A DNA stretch of 64,000 bases from QHXW01 sp963847515 (GTDB taxonomy: Bacteria; Acidobacteriota; Terriglobia; Bryobacterales; Bryobacteraceae): contig CAWKAA010000005.1 of assembly GCA_963847515.1 (NCBI GenBank), positions 930,001 to 994,000 of the forward strand, in the 5' to 3' direction. Below the pieces are notes generated by a model. The model saw only the letters and a list, made by a program, of their open reading frames with translations, did no database searches and had not been told where the DNA came from. The stretch's first letter is position 1, and every line of letters begins with the position of its first letter. Made by a program: the position numbers and the translations under genes. Of the stretch, positions 55,049-63,582 are shown piece after piece.

Positions 55049-56665
55049 ATGGCCGAAGTAACCGAGAGCACGCCCCCTGCCCCCGCAGCAGCGGAGGGCC
55101 TTGGAAACCGAAATTCAATCCCTGGCTGATCGCCGTTGTCGTCGCCATGGCGGCGTTCATGGAAGTCCTCGACACCAGCATCGCCAATGTCGCGCTGCCG
55201 CACATGGCCGGTAACCTGGGCGCCAGCAACGATGAAAGCACTTGGGTGCTCACTTCCTACCTCGTCTCCAACGCCATCGTTCTTCCCATCAGCGGATGGC
55301 TGGCGGGTCTTTTCGGACGAAAGCGTTTTTTCCTCGTCTGCATCTTGCTCTTCACGCTCAGTTCGCTGTTTTGCGGCGCCGCCCCAAGCCTGGGGATCCT
55401 GATCATGTTCCGCGTCATCCAGGGCGTGGGCGGCGGCGGACTCCAGCCCATGGCCCAAGCCATTCTGGCCGATACATTCCCGCCGCAACAGCGCGGCCTG
55501 GCCTTCGCGCTCTACGGGATCACCGCGATCATGGCGCCAACCATCGGTCCAACACTCGGCGGGTGGATCACCGACAACTACTCCTGGCGCTGGATCTTTT
55601 ACATCAACCTTCCCGTCGGAATCCTGACCCTGTTCCTGGTCTATCGCATGGTGGAGGATCCACCCTACCTGAGGCGGGTGAAGGGCGCCGGCGATCCGCG
55701 TGGACTACATCGGCATAGCGCTGCTGGCGCTCGGGCGTCGGCGCGCTCCAGATTCTGCTCGACAAAGGCCAGGAAGACGATTGGTTCGGTTCCCACTTCA
55801 TCGTCACGCTGGTGCTGATCTCGGCGATCTGCCTCATTTCGCTGGTCGTCTGGGAGTGGCGTCAGAAGGAGCCCGTCATCGATGTCCGCCTGTTCAAGAA
55901 CTTCAACTTCGCCACGGCGAATCTCATGATGTTTACTCTGGGCGTCATTCTGTTCAGCAGCCTGGTGATGATGCCGCAGTTCCTCCAGACGCTGATGGGA
56001 TACACCGCGCAGTCGGCCGGACTGGTGCTTTCCGCCAGCGGCGTCGTGCTGCTGTTTGAAATGCCCATCGTGGGCCAGCTCACCACGAAATTTCCCGCAA
56101 AATACATTATTGGTTTTGGCTGGCTGTCGCTCGCCTGCGCGATGTATTATTCCACCGTGCGGGTGGATCTGCTGATCAGCTTCCAGGTCGGCGGCGTGGC
56201 TGCGCGTGGCGCAGGCGTTCGGGATGGGATTCTTGTTCGTGCCCATCACCCTTGCCGGTTACATCGGGATTCCCGCGGAAAAGAGCAATAGCGTTTCGGG
56301 CATGGTGAATTTCATGCGCAACATCGGGCAGCAGCGTGGGAACGTCCATGGTGACCACGCTGCTCGCGCGCCGGGCCCAATTCCACCAATCGGTGCTGTC
56401 GTATCATGCGACCACCTTCGATCCGGCGTTCCGGAACCAGGTGAGCGGGCTGAGCCAGCAACTCGTCCACTCCGGGGTCAGCGCGGCCGATGCGCAGACG
56501 CACGCCTACGGACTCATTTACCAATCCATGCAGGCGCAGTCGCAGACGCTTGCTTATATTGATACCTATATGGTGCTCGCCGTTGGCGCGGGCATCATGT
56601 TTTTGCTTGCGTTCATCATCCGCAAGAACGACCCGCAAGCGGGCGGAGAGGTTGCGGTGGGCTAA
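55049..56665 (+). CDS. EmrB/QacA (DHA2) drug:H+ antiporter (several frameshifts)
   Basis: The frame from ATG 55049 (ribosome site CAGGAG) has MAEVTESTPPAPAAAEG, then shifts near 55105 to PWLIAVVVAMAAFMEVLDTS and IANVALPHMAG, the DHA2 motif around TM1. Later text includes LAGLFGRKRFFLVCILLFT, VIQGVGGGGLQPMAQAILAD, GPTLGGWITDNYSWRWIFYI and, after breaks near 55690-55740, 56190 and 56335, FVPITLAGYIGIPAEKSNSV and DTYMVLAVGAGIMFLLAFII. The joined protein is about 535 aa with 14 TMs. It is the third gene of a TolC-EmrA-EmrB operon. Confidence 0.88.
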
Positions 56666-56678
56666 GGGAGAAGAGTCC

Positions 56679-57308
56679 ATGATCCAGAGTAATTACCATC
56701 GAGCGCGAATACGGAAGCGGTGGCGCCGAGATCGCCAGGAAATTGGCCGAGCGGCTGGGCTGGAAGCTGTGGGACCAGTTGCTGACGGACGAAATCGCCC
56801 GCCTGATGGATTGCGAAAGCCTCGACAGTGGAGCAGCATGAGGAGCGGCGAGATCCGCTGCACTACCGGCTGTTCAAGGCGTTCATGCGGGGCAGTTTCG
56901 AAGGAAGTCTGAACGCCCCGCGGCATGAAGATGGTGGACGCCGAATGCATCCGGGAAGTCGCCGAGCGCGTGGTCAGAGCAGCGGCGAAGGAGGGCAACT
57001 CCGTCATTGTGGGACGCGGCTCGGCATACTACCTCCGGGATCGCCCCGACGCCTTTCACGTTTTCGTCTATGCTCCCTTCGAAGAGAAGGTGCGCCGCTT
57101 GCGCAAACTGGGAAAGAGCGAGGAGGAGGCGATCGAGCTTGCGGAAACCGTGGACCGCGACCGCGCGGCCTATATCAAGCAATACTTCGACGTCGATTGG
57201 CCTACCCGTCATTTCTTCCATCTCATGATCAATTCCACGATTGGGGACGACGCGGTGGTTCAGACGATCCTGAATGGAGTTGCGGCATTCGAGAAGCAGC
57301 CCGCTTGA
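56679..57308 (+). CDS. Cytidylate kinase-like family protein (frameshifts)
   Basis: Joined over indels the protein begins MIQSITIEREYGSGGAEIAR and KLAERLGWKLWDQLLTDEIA, a Cmk2-like P-loop (G-S-G-G) with the first break near 56691 (an extra A). It continues VEQHEERRDPLHYRLFKAFM, RGSFEGSLNAPR and, from about 56925 in frame, KEGNSVIVGRGSAYYLRDRP, HVFVYAPFEEKVRRL and ETVDRDRAAYIKQYFDVDW. About 208 aa. This family is nucleotide-kinase-like; the substrate is unproven. GGGAG precedes the ATG and the gene lies 13 bases after the pump gene. Confidence 0.8.
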
Positions 57309-57341
57309 TCATGGCTTGATCATGAATAAACGCAGGCAACG

Positions 57342-57983
57342 ATGACGACAAAATCGGCGTGCCCGGCCATCGCGGTTCTCATGCTGGCGGGACTTACCTC
57401 TGCACAGGAGCACGTCTCCTTTCCTACGCAGGATGGATGGATCATCCACGGCGACCTTTACGGCACTGGCGACCGTGCTATTGTGCTGGCCCACGGCGGG
57501 AGATTCAACAAAAGCAGCTGGGAGAAGCAAGCGCTGGTGTTGGTGAAGGCCGGATTCCGCGCGCTGGCCATCGACCTCCGCGGGTCTGATTTTGGGTCGC
57601 CCCTCGACGTGTTGGCCGCAGTGCGATACCTGCGTAAGAAAGGCGCAAAGAACGTGTCGGTCGTCGGAGCCAGCATGGGAGGCGATGCGGCGGCCGACGC
57701 CGTGGCGGCCGCGCCGGGTGAAATCGATCGCCTTGTACTGCTGGGCTCCGGTGCATACGGCCAGCCCGAGAAATGGAAGGTGCGCAAGCTGTTCATCGTC
57801 GCGCGGGACGACGCCAACGACGCGGGCCCGCGGCTTCCCAAGATTCGCGCGCAGTACGAGAAGGCGCCCGATCCGAAACAGTTGATCATCGTCGACGGCT
57901 CCGCGCACGCACAATTCCTGTTCCAAACCGATCATGGAGAGCGCGTCATGCGCGAGATCTTGCGATTCCTTTCCGCGCCGTGA
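57342..57983 (+). CDS. Secreted alpha/beta hydrolase
   Basis: The 213-aa protein has a signal peptide (residues 1-21, ending TSAQ). DRAIVLAHGGRFNKSSWEKQ is the oxyanion segment, VVGASMGGDAAADAVA the nucleophile elbow (G-A-S-M-G), FIVARDDAND the Asp turn, and DGSAHAQFLF the His. All triad residues are present. The substrate is unknown; the fold resembles small dienelactone-hydrolase-like enzymes. Its 3' end overlaps the convergent hyuB frame by 52 bases. Confidence 0.88.
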   Translation: MTTKSACPAIAVLMLAGLTSAQEHVSFPTQDGWIIHGDLYGTGDRAIVLAHGGRFNKSSWEKQALVLVKAGFRALAIDLRGSDFGSPLDVLAAVRYLRKKGAKNVSVVGASMGGDAAADAVAAAPGEIDRLVLLGSGAYGQPEKWKVRKLFIVARDDANDAGPRLPKIRAQYEKAPDPKQLIIVDGSAHAQFLFQTDHGERVMREILRFLSAP

Positions 57984-59575
57984 AGCCCAGCTTCACCGCC
58001 GGATACTGACCGTTCACGCTTCCCCCATCCTCCTCCGCCCGGCGACTCAATCCGCAGGACATCTCCCGTCCTGACCTGAAAATTCGCCTTCCCCGGCACC
58101 TTGACGCACTTTCTTCCGCGCAACAGCGTGTTCCTGCCCGTTTTCCCCGCCTCGCCTCCCGCCAGCCCATACGGCCCGCGCGTACGCCGGTCAGACAGAA
58201 TCGTCACATCGCAGCCCGTAAGAAATTCAATCTCGCGTACGATGCCGTCGCCTCCCGCATGCCGCCCCGCGCCGCCCGAGCCGCGCCGCACTTCGTAGCG
58301 GTGAACTCTTAACGGGTACTGGCGCTCGAAAGCCTCAATGGGCGTGTTCCAGCTGTTGGTCATGTGCGTGTGGACGGCGCTCTCGCCGGGTCCCGCAGCC
58401 GATGCGCCCATGCCGCCGGCGATCGTCTCGTAGTAAGCGAAGGGCCGCTTCCGCCGTTCGTCCCATCCGCCAAAAGATAGGTTATTCATGGTTCCCGAAC
58501 TCGCCGCCGAAATACGTTCCGGCGCAGCCTGTGATAGCGCCCCCAGCACCACATCGGTGATGCGCTGCGAGGTCTCCACATTGCCCGCCGCCATCGCCGC
58601 CGGCTCGCCCGCATTCACCACGCTTCGTTCGGGAGCGATTACGCGAATAGGCCGCAGCAGGCCTGCAGTATACGGCACATCTTCCGCCACCAGGCACCGG
58701 AACCCGTACATGGTGGCCGAGAGCGCCACGGCATAGTTAGCATTGATCGGGCCCGCCACCTGCGCATCGGATCCCGTGAAATCCACTACGGCCGAATCGC
58801 CGCGAATCGTAATGGCCACCTGGATCCGCACCGGGCGCTCGGTCACGCCATCGCTATCCAGGAAGTCTTCAAAGCAGTAGACCCCATCCGGCAGGTCGCG
58901 AATCGCCGCCCGCGTCATCCGCTCGCTATAGTTCTGCAACTCCCGCATGTTTCGCCTGACGCGCGCCAGGCCATACTTGTCCACGATGGCGCGCAACCGT
59001 TCGTCGCCCCGACGGTTCGACATCATCTGTGCCAGCAAGTCGCCTTCGCGTTCCTCCGGCGTGCGGACGTTCGCTAGGATTAGCCGCATTAGGCCGCGAT
59101 CCAGAACGCCGCCGCGCACCAGGAGCACTGGCGGAATGCGGAGACCTTCCTGGTAAATCTCGCGCGCCAGGGGCATGGATCCAGGGCTCATCCCTCCCAC
59201 ATCGGCGTGATGCGCGCGGTTGGCGACATAGAAAACCGGTTTGCGCCGGCGGCCGATGAAAACAGCGGAGACCGCCGTGATGTCCGGCAGATGCGTGCCT
59301 CCTTGAAACGGATCGTTGATGATCACCACGTCGCCCGGCCCAAGCCGGTACGCCTCAATCGCGTGGCGCACGGATAAGGGCATCGCGCCCAGATGCACCG
59401 GCATGTGATCGCCCATTGCAACCGTATTGCCGGCTGCGTCGTACACCGCGCAGGAATAATCCCTTCGCTCCTTGATGTTGGCCGAGTACGCGGTCTTGCG
59501 CAGCACCACGCCCATTTCTTCGGCAATCGAAACGAAGAGGTTGCGGAACAGCTCGAGTTCGACCGCGTCAGGCAT
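57932..59575 (-). CDS. hyuB: Hydantoinase B / oxoprolinase family protein
   Basis: The 547-aa protein opens with LELFRNLFVSIAEEMGVVLR and KTAYSANIKERRDYSCAVYD, then GDHMPVHLGAMPLSVRHAI, IINDPFQGGTHLPDITAVSA, and near the end GGAGRHAGGDGIVREIEFL and ESPGGGGWG. This is the HyuB half of an ATP-dependent hydantoinase or acetophenone-carboxylase-like enzyme. The partner HyuA is not next to it. The last 28 residues after GGGGWG are low-complexity and overlap the convergent gene; one missing G in the G5 run near 58021 would give a natural stop just after it. Confidence 0.88.
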   Translation of the reverse strand: MPDAVELELFRNLFVSIAEEMGVVLRKTAYSANIKERRDYSCAVYDAAGNTVAMGDHMPVHLGAMPLSVRHAIEAYRLGPGDVVIINDPFQGGTHLPDITAVSAVFIGRRRKPVFYVANRAHHADVGGMSPGSMPLAREIYQEGLRIPPVLLVRGGVLDRGLMRLILANVRTPEEREGDLLAQMMSNRRGDERLRAIVDKYGLARVRRNMRELQNYSERMTRAAIRDLPDGVYCFEDFLDSDGVTERPVRIQVAITIRGDSAVVDFTGSDAQVAGPINANYAVALSATMYGFRCLVAEDVPYTAGLLRPIRVIAPERSVVNAGEPAAMAAGNVETSQRITDVVLGALSQAAPERISAASSGTMNNLSFGGWDERRKRPFAYYETIAGGMGASAAGPGESAVHTHMTNSWNTPIEAFERQYPLRVHRYEVRRGSGGAGRHAGGDGIVREIEFLTGCDVTILSDRRTRGPYGLAGGEAGKTGRNTLLRGRKCVKVPGKANFQVRTGDVLRIESPGGGGWGKRERSVSGGEAGLHGAERNRKISRMTRSP

Positions 59576-59590
59576 ATAGGGGCATATAGG
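59571..59590. repeat. 10-bp perfect tandem repeat containing two hyuB ATGs
   Basis: GGCATATAGG is repeated exactly (59571-59580 and 59581-59590). On the minus strand each unit holds an ATG. The first to be met (59585) opens a 5-codon mini-ORF (MPLYA, stop TGA) that overlaps the hyuB ATG at 59575. Confidence 0.7.
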
Positions 59591-59608
59591 GGACTGGCTA
59601 CACTGTCC

Positions 59609-60565
59609 CTAATCCAATCCCTCCCCACCGTCCGACCCCCACGTCGTGGACAGTGCTGCCTGTCCCCGCTCTGCACCCGGCTTCACGCTTGGAGGACTCG
59701 TGGGCCCCGGAGCAGCTGGTTCCGCAGTCTCTGGCGGCGCCAAAACACGCGGCGCGGGCTTGCAGCTTCCAATCTCCACTAGAAAGCTTGCCGCCGTGCT
59801 CCAGCGCTCCCCCACCTGTCTCTCGATGACGAAGGATTTGGTGCGGGCATCCGCTCTAATTCTCCGGCCCGAAGCAGCCGCTTCGGGAGCCGCATGCCGG
59901 ATCGCGATCGGTTTGTCACTCGTACGGCGGATCATCCACGTCTCACCGCCGTTCGGAGATTCGTAAAGTTCGTAGCGCGACGAATCCGACGACGACATCC
60001 GGTCGATCACCATCGTGCCGTCCACCGAGGACTGAAACCAAAACTCCTTGATGGCGCCGCCACTCCCCTCGCCGAATATCGGCCGCAATCGCCAGCTCTT
60101 GCCGCCGTCGGAAGTAATCAGCAGAAAAGGATCGTGCGAAACCGGCACCAGTGTCTCACCGCTGATCCAGCCGTGCTGGAAATCGATGAATTGGACGTGG
60201 TCGAATCCGGTACCTCGCAGCCGCTCGTAAGGCTCCCGCCAGGTTTCGCCGCCATCTTCGCTGGTGAGTAGAACAGAATACATCGTCAGGGACTCTGTGT
60301 GGATATTTCCGGCCGCTACAATCCGGTTTCCAACCGCCTCCATCGCTGAGATTTCTAGGTAGATCGGGCACGGTTGCTCCTCGGAACAGCTCATGCCCCC
60401 CCATTGCATATCCTCGTCGGTGCACTGAAAGGGGAGCCGCATGGGCTTTCCCGCATTCTTCAAAACAGGCGCCGGCTCGGGCTCCGTTTTGGCGGGTTCC
60501 GTTTTCGGAGATTCTTGCGCGCAAATTGTGCCCAAGAGTACAAATGCCGCCGCCGCGAATCGCAT
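59609..60565 (-). CDS. Secreted Asp-box (BNR/sialidase-repeat) protein
   Basis: The 318-aa protein has a signal peptide (1-16), a Pro/Glu/Thr linker, and a repeat domain with Asp boxes: SEDGGETWREPYE, TSDGGKSWRLRP and SPNGGETWMIRR. Cys occur in FQCTDEDMQWGGMSCSEEQP and CPIYLEI. Asp-box proteins fold as beta-propellers (sialidases, Ycf48-like assembly factors). The C-terminal 60 residues are Pro/Ala-rich. Catalytic residues of a sialidase are not evident, so binding or scaffold function is more likely. Confidence 0.8.
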   Translation of the reverse strand: MRFAAAAFVLLGTICAQESPKTEPAKTEPEPAPVLKNAGKPMRLPFQCTDEDMQWGGMSCSEEQPCPIYLEISAMEAVGNRIVAAGNIHTESLTMYSVLLTSEDGGETWREPYERLRGTGFDHVQFIDFQHGWISGETLVPVSHDPFLLITSDGGKSWRLRPIFGEGSGGAIKEFWFQSSVDGTMVIDRMSSSDSSRYELYESPNGGETWMIRRTSDKPIAIRHAAPEAAASGRRIRADARTKSFVIERQVGERWSTAASFLVEIGSCKPAPRVLAPPETAEPAAPGPTSPPSVKPGAERGQAALSTTWGSDGGEGLD

Positions 60566-60786
60566 GCTCCGAACGATTTTAGCTCAGCGCGGGTTCCGCT
60601 TCTGCTGGTGGGAAAGGCTATTCAAAAAGTTTACGGCAAATAAGTGCTGAAGGTTCCCCAGATTGTTTGGCCGAAGAAGTTTGCAACGTGTGTTACACGA
60701 ACCATCGAGGAATGCAGAAATTCTCTACAAATCTTCGTAACAAAATCCGTGGTTCCGTCGTCTCATAATTAAATCCCCGTTACGAC

Positions 60787-60835
60787 AGCGGGCGCACTCA
60801 CCCCTATCACCCAATAATGCGCCCGCTTATTTTTG
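60787..60835 (+). terminator. Strong Rho-independent-type terminator on the plus strand
   Basis: AGCGGGCGCA (60787-60796) pairs perfectly with TGCGCCCGCT (60818-60827) and is followed by TATTTTTG. Outer bases ACGAC/GTCGT also pair. The T-run reads only for plus-strand transcription, yet both flanking genes (BNR protein, cysK) are on the minus strand. It may end a small plus-strand RNA from 60566-60786, or mark the 3' end of cysK in reverse orientation. Confidence 0.6.
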
Positions 60836-60842
60836 TCGTTCG

Positions 60843-61799
60843 TTAATCCTCAAACATCCCCTCGAAGAGCGGGCTCGTGAGATAACGTTCCGCCGCATCC
60901 GGCAGGACCACGACGAAGTTCTTGCCTTTGAACTCCGGCAGGTGTGCCAGCCGTAGCGCCGCGGCAACCGCCGCACCGCAGGAAACTCCTGAAAGAATCC
61001 CTTCCTCCCTGGCCAGCCGGCGCGCCATTTCAATCGACTCCTCGCTGGTCACCAATTCGACTCGATCCACCATCGACAGGTCCAACGTATCCGGAATGAA
61101 TCCTGCGCCGATTCCCTGAATCGCATGCGGCCCGGGACGCAGCGTTTGATGTTTGAGGGTTTGGGTAATCACGGCGCTGGTCGAAGGCTCTACGCCCACC
61201 GAGAGAATGTTTTTGCCCATTTGCTTCTTGATGTAGCGCGACACGCCGCTAATGGTCCCGCCCGTGCCAATACCGGACACCAGCACGTCAATTGCGCCTT
61301 CGGTGTCTTCCCAGATCTCAGGACCGGTAGTCTTGAAATGGATCTCGGGATTGGCCGGATTCTTGAATTGCTGCAGCAAAACGTATCGATCGGGGTCGGA
61401 GGCGACCAGGTCCTCGCATCGCTTGATGGCGGCATTCATGCCTTCCGCCCCGCTGGTCAGAATCAGTTTCGCGCCCAGAACTTTCAAAACTTTGCGCCGC
61501 TCCACCGACATGGTCTCCGGCATCGCTAAAGTAATGGGATATCCGCGCGCCGCCGCAACGAAAGCCAGCGCGATTCCCGTGTTGCCGCTGGTCGGCTCGA
61601 TCAGCTCTTTGCCGGGCTTCAAGACGCCGCGCTTCTCGGCATCCCAGATCATCGACGCCCCGATCCGGCACTTTACTGAATACGCCGGATTGCGCCCCTC
61701 GATCTTCGCCAACACCGTTGCCGAAGCTCCTTTTGCGATCCGATTCAGCCGCACGAGCGGCGTCCGGCCAATGCTCAAAGAATTGTCTGCGTATATCAA
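60843..61799 (-). CDS. cysK: Cysteine synthase A (O-acetylserine sulfhydrylase)
   Basis: From a TTG at 61797-61799 (LIYADNSLSIGRTPLVRLNR) the enzyme is 318 aa. The PLP Lys is in RNPAYSVKCRIGASM, like E. coli CysK. EPTSGNTGIALAFVAAARGY, SGIGTGGTISGVSRY and SGVSCGAAVAAAL are present. It makes cysteine from O-acetylserine and sulphide. The long frame from 61919 overlaps rrf2 and is rejected; GGGAG lies in the rrf2 C-terminal codons at correct spacing. The upstream Rrf2 gene ends five bases before. Confidence 0.95.
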   Translation of the reverse strand: MIYADNSLSIGRTPLVRLNRIAKGASATVLAKIEGRNPAYSVKCRIGASMIWDAEKRGVLKPGKELIEPTSGNTGIALAFVAAARGYPITLAMPETMSVERRKVLKVLGAKLILTSGAEGMNAAIKRCEDLVASDPDRYVLLQQFKNPANPEIHFKTTGPEIWEDTEGAIDVLVSGIGTGGTISGVSRYIKKQMGKNILSVGVEPSTSAVITQTLKHQTLRPGPHAIQGIGAGFIPDTLDLSMVDRVELVTSEESIEMARRLAREEGILSGVSCGAAVAAALRLAHLPEFKGKNFVVVLPDAAERYLTSPLFEGMFED

Positions 61800-61804
61800 G
61801 TTGT

Positions 61805-62230
61805 TTATATCTCCCAGTTCGGCACGAACCGCGCGCGCTTCTCTTTCCACGCACGCTGCAGGTCCGCGAAGGAAGTCTGATCGAGCACCTCGGATACCGC
61901 GCGATTGACTCGCTCCCACATGTCCGCGAATGGCGATTCGGCCTGGCGGCGCACGCGGGATTTCTCATTCCGTGCCCCTTCGACGAAACGCAGCAGGTCC
62001 CCAACCTTGATGGCGTCCGCCGGACGGGCCAGCAAATACCCGCCTTCCGCCCCGCGCCGCGATTCCACGAATCCACCCTGCTTCAGGCTCGCTAGAATGA
62101 GTTCCAGAAATTTTTGGGGGATCTTCTGCCGGCCGGCGATATCCGCGATCTTCACAGGTTGGCCCGGCGGCTGCGACGCCAGGTCAAAAACCGCGTGCAG
62201 TGCGTACTCGCCTTTAACAGAAATGTTCAT
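61805..62230 (-). CDS. Rrf2-family transcriptional regulator, CymR-like (no Fe-S cysteines)
   Basis: The 141-aa protein has MNISVKGEYALHAVFDLAS, the winged helix VKIADIAGRQKIPQKFLELI and the wing GFVESRRGAEGGYLLARP. It contains no Cys, so it cannot bind the [2Fe-2S] cluster of IscR/NsrR types. CymR of Bacillus is such a regulator and acts as a complex with CysK, whose gene follows here. A strong promoter with an overlapping dyad lies just upstream, suggesting autoregulation. Confidence 0.92.
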   Translation of the reverse strand: MNISVKGEYALHAVFDLASQPPGQPVKIADIAGRQKIPQKFLELILASLKQGGFVESRRGAEGGYLLARPADAIKVGDLLRFVEGARNEKSRVRRQAESPFADMWERVNRAVSEVLDQTSFADLQRAWKEKRARFVPNWEI

Positions 62231-62251
62231 TGAAGGACGTAAAGCAATCTC

Positions 62252-62294
62252 CTCTATCCAACTAGAGATTATGCAAAAAGCCTGACAGAGTCAA
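62252..62294 (-). promoter_or_regulatory. Promoter and candidate operator of rrf2-cysK
   Basis: On the minus strand TTGACT (62289-62294) and TAATCT (62266-62271) are 17 bases apart, an excellent sigma70 promoter. An inverted repeat CTCTA-TAGAG (62252-62256 and 62263-62267) overlaps the -10 and start site, where a repressor would block transcription. Confidence 0.65.
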
Positions 62295-62412
62295 TTTTTC
62301 GGTCTGGGAACACCGGGGGGAATTGCGAGGAGGGAAACCTGGACCACCGCGCAGCTTATGCGACGAACACAGGCTGCGCGGCTATCCAGCAGATCTGTTG
62401 AAAGTCGCGAAG

Positions 62413-62571
62413 CTACTTCGTCTCGTCCTTCTTGGTGTCTTTTTTCTTCTTGCTGCTCTTCTTCTTGGTCTTCTCTGTCTTCGGTGCAGGATCGTCAGGA
62501 CGGGCGAACGATACGGCGGCAAGACCGGTCAGCAAAGACAGGCCAAGCACGGCGGTCATCAATTTCTTCAT
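62413..62571 (-). CDS. Lys-rich secreted micro-protein (52 aa)
   Basis: The frame starts MKKLMTAVLGLSLLTGLAAV, a clear signal peptide cleaved near SFA-RPDD, followed by PAPKTEKTKKKSSKKKKDTK and KDETK. GGAG lies nine bases before the ATG. The mature 28-residue peptide is over half Lys. Acidobacterial genomes hold many such MKK-signal/Lys-tail genes; the function is unknown. Possible roles are binding polyanions (LPS, DNA, exopolysaccharide) in the periplasm or outside. Confidence 0.8.
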   Translation of the reverse strand: MKKLMTAVLGLSLLTGLAAVSFARPDDPAPKTEKTKKKSSKKKKDTKKDETK

Positions 62572-62807
62572 TTTTATAATTCTCCTTTGGAGTGACGATA
62601 TTCTCGTCTCAGCGTATGATATCGGACCTGAGATGAATTCGGCCTTAAGCGAGTATTAAAATCGCTTCATTAAGGGCTGATTTGGGGTCACATCTTGGTC
62701 AAAGTTGCAGAGTTTTGAACAACTGTCGTGATTTCAACTGCTTGCGCGTTTCATCGATTGCCCCCGCCTGCGTTCCCAGCCGTTGAAATTGCTAGCATGA
62801 AAACCGG

Positions 62808-63023
62808 ATGAAAAAGGCGGGGTTGGCTAACCGTTTGGCCAAACAATCCGGTGTTTCCACAGCGGAAGCGGCCGATCAGCTCGATCACGTAGTCAGTGAG
62901 ATCATTTCCCATCTCAAGAGGGGACAAACGGCTCAGCTACCCGGGCTGGGTGAATTTAAGCCCGGCTCGAAATGGAATTTCAAATTCGAACGCAAGGGGT
63001 CTGCGCGTCGTGCAAAACGGTAA
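62808..63023 (+). CDS. Truncated HU/IHF-like DNA-binding protein
   Basis: The 71-aa protein matches the N-terminal half of HU: MKKAGLANRLAKQSGVSTAE, LDHVVSEIISHLKRGQTAQL and PGLGEFKPGSKW align with the helix-turn-helix-like dimer part and the L-x-G-x-G-x-F turn. The DNA-clasping beta arm and last helix of HU are missing; instead a basic tail ends RKGSARRAKR. Its 3' end overlaps the start of the HU-half/TIR gene by 14 bases. Confidence 0.85.
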   Translation: MKKAGLANRLAKQSGVSTAEAADQLDHVVSEIISHLKRGQTAQLPGLGEFKPGSKWNFKFERKGSARRAKR

Positions 63024-63582
63024 CCGGTCCTCTGCCAAACAGGTTGCCCGCATCATGCGTGAGTGCTTGGAAGAAGGCAAAACGGTAGTCATTGACGGCC
63101 TCGGCTCTTTTCGCCCGACCGGCAAGCGCGGCTACCGATTCCTTCCGCGCACCGCTCCCACCATCTTTTTAGCCTACGTGCAAGAAGATGCGAAAGCGGT
63201 GGCGCGCCTGTGCGATGCACTGGAAAGCCACGGTTTCGATCCCTGGATCGACCGCCGCAAACTTCTGCCGGGCCAGAATTGGCCCCGTTCCATCGAGGAT
63301 GCCATCGAGGCAACCGACTTTGCCATCGCCTGCTTCTCGCACAACTCAGTCACCAAGAAGGGCGGATTCCAGGCCGAAATCCGCTACGCTCTAGATTGCG
63401 CGCACCGCGTCCCCCTGGATGACGTTTTCCTGATTCCGGTGCGGCTCGACCATTGCCCCGTGCCCTCCAGCATCCGGCGCGAGATTCAATACATCGATCT
63501 GTTTCCCGATTGGGAGCGCGGTTTCCAGCGCATTGTTACGGTCATTACCCGCCAGCTCCGTAAACGCATCCCGACAGCCTAA
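63010..63582 (+). CDS. HU-half/TIR-domain fusion protein (putative NADase effector)
   Basis: From a GTG at 63010 (ribosome site AAGGGG) the protein is 190 aa. Residues about 8-45 (AKQVARIMRECLEEGKTVVI, DGLGSFRPTG) resemble the second HU helix and the GLGSF turn. Residues about 50-175 form a TIR domain: TIFLAYVQEDAKAVARLCDA, GFDPWIDRRKLLPGQNWPRS, DFAIACFSHNSVTKKGGFQA, and YIDLFPDWERGFQRI. The Glu of GFQAEIRYAL is at the catalytic-glutamate position of TIR NADases. Overlap with the HU-like gene suggests the two proteins pair. It is convergent with the next gene (4-base overlap). Confidence 0.85.
   Translation: MQNGNRSSAKQVARIMRECLEEGKTVVIDGLGSFRPTGKRGYRFLPRTAPTIFLAYVQEDAKAVARLCDALESHGFDPWIDRRKLLPGQNWPRSIEDAIEATDFAIACFSHNSVTKKGGFQAEIRYALDCAHRVPLDDVFLIPVRLDHCPVPSSIRREIQYIDLFPDWERGFQRIVTVITRQLRKRIPTA

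Noticed and set aside
53752..56665. Programmed frameshifting in the EmrA/EmrB pump genes
   Set aside because: There are too many breaks, without common slippery sequences, and they coincide with breaks in unrelated essential genes nearby.
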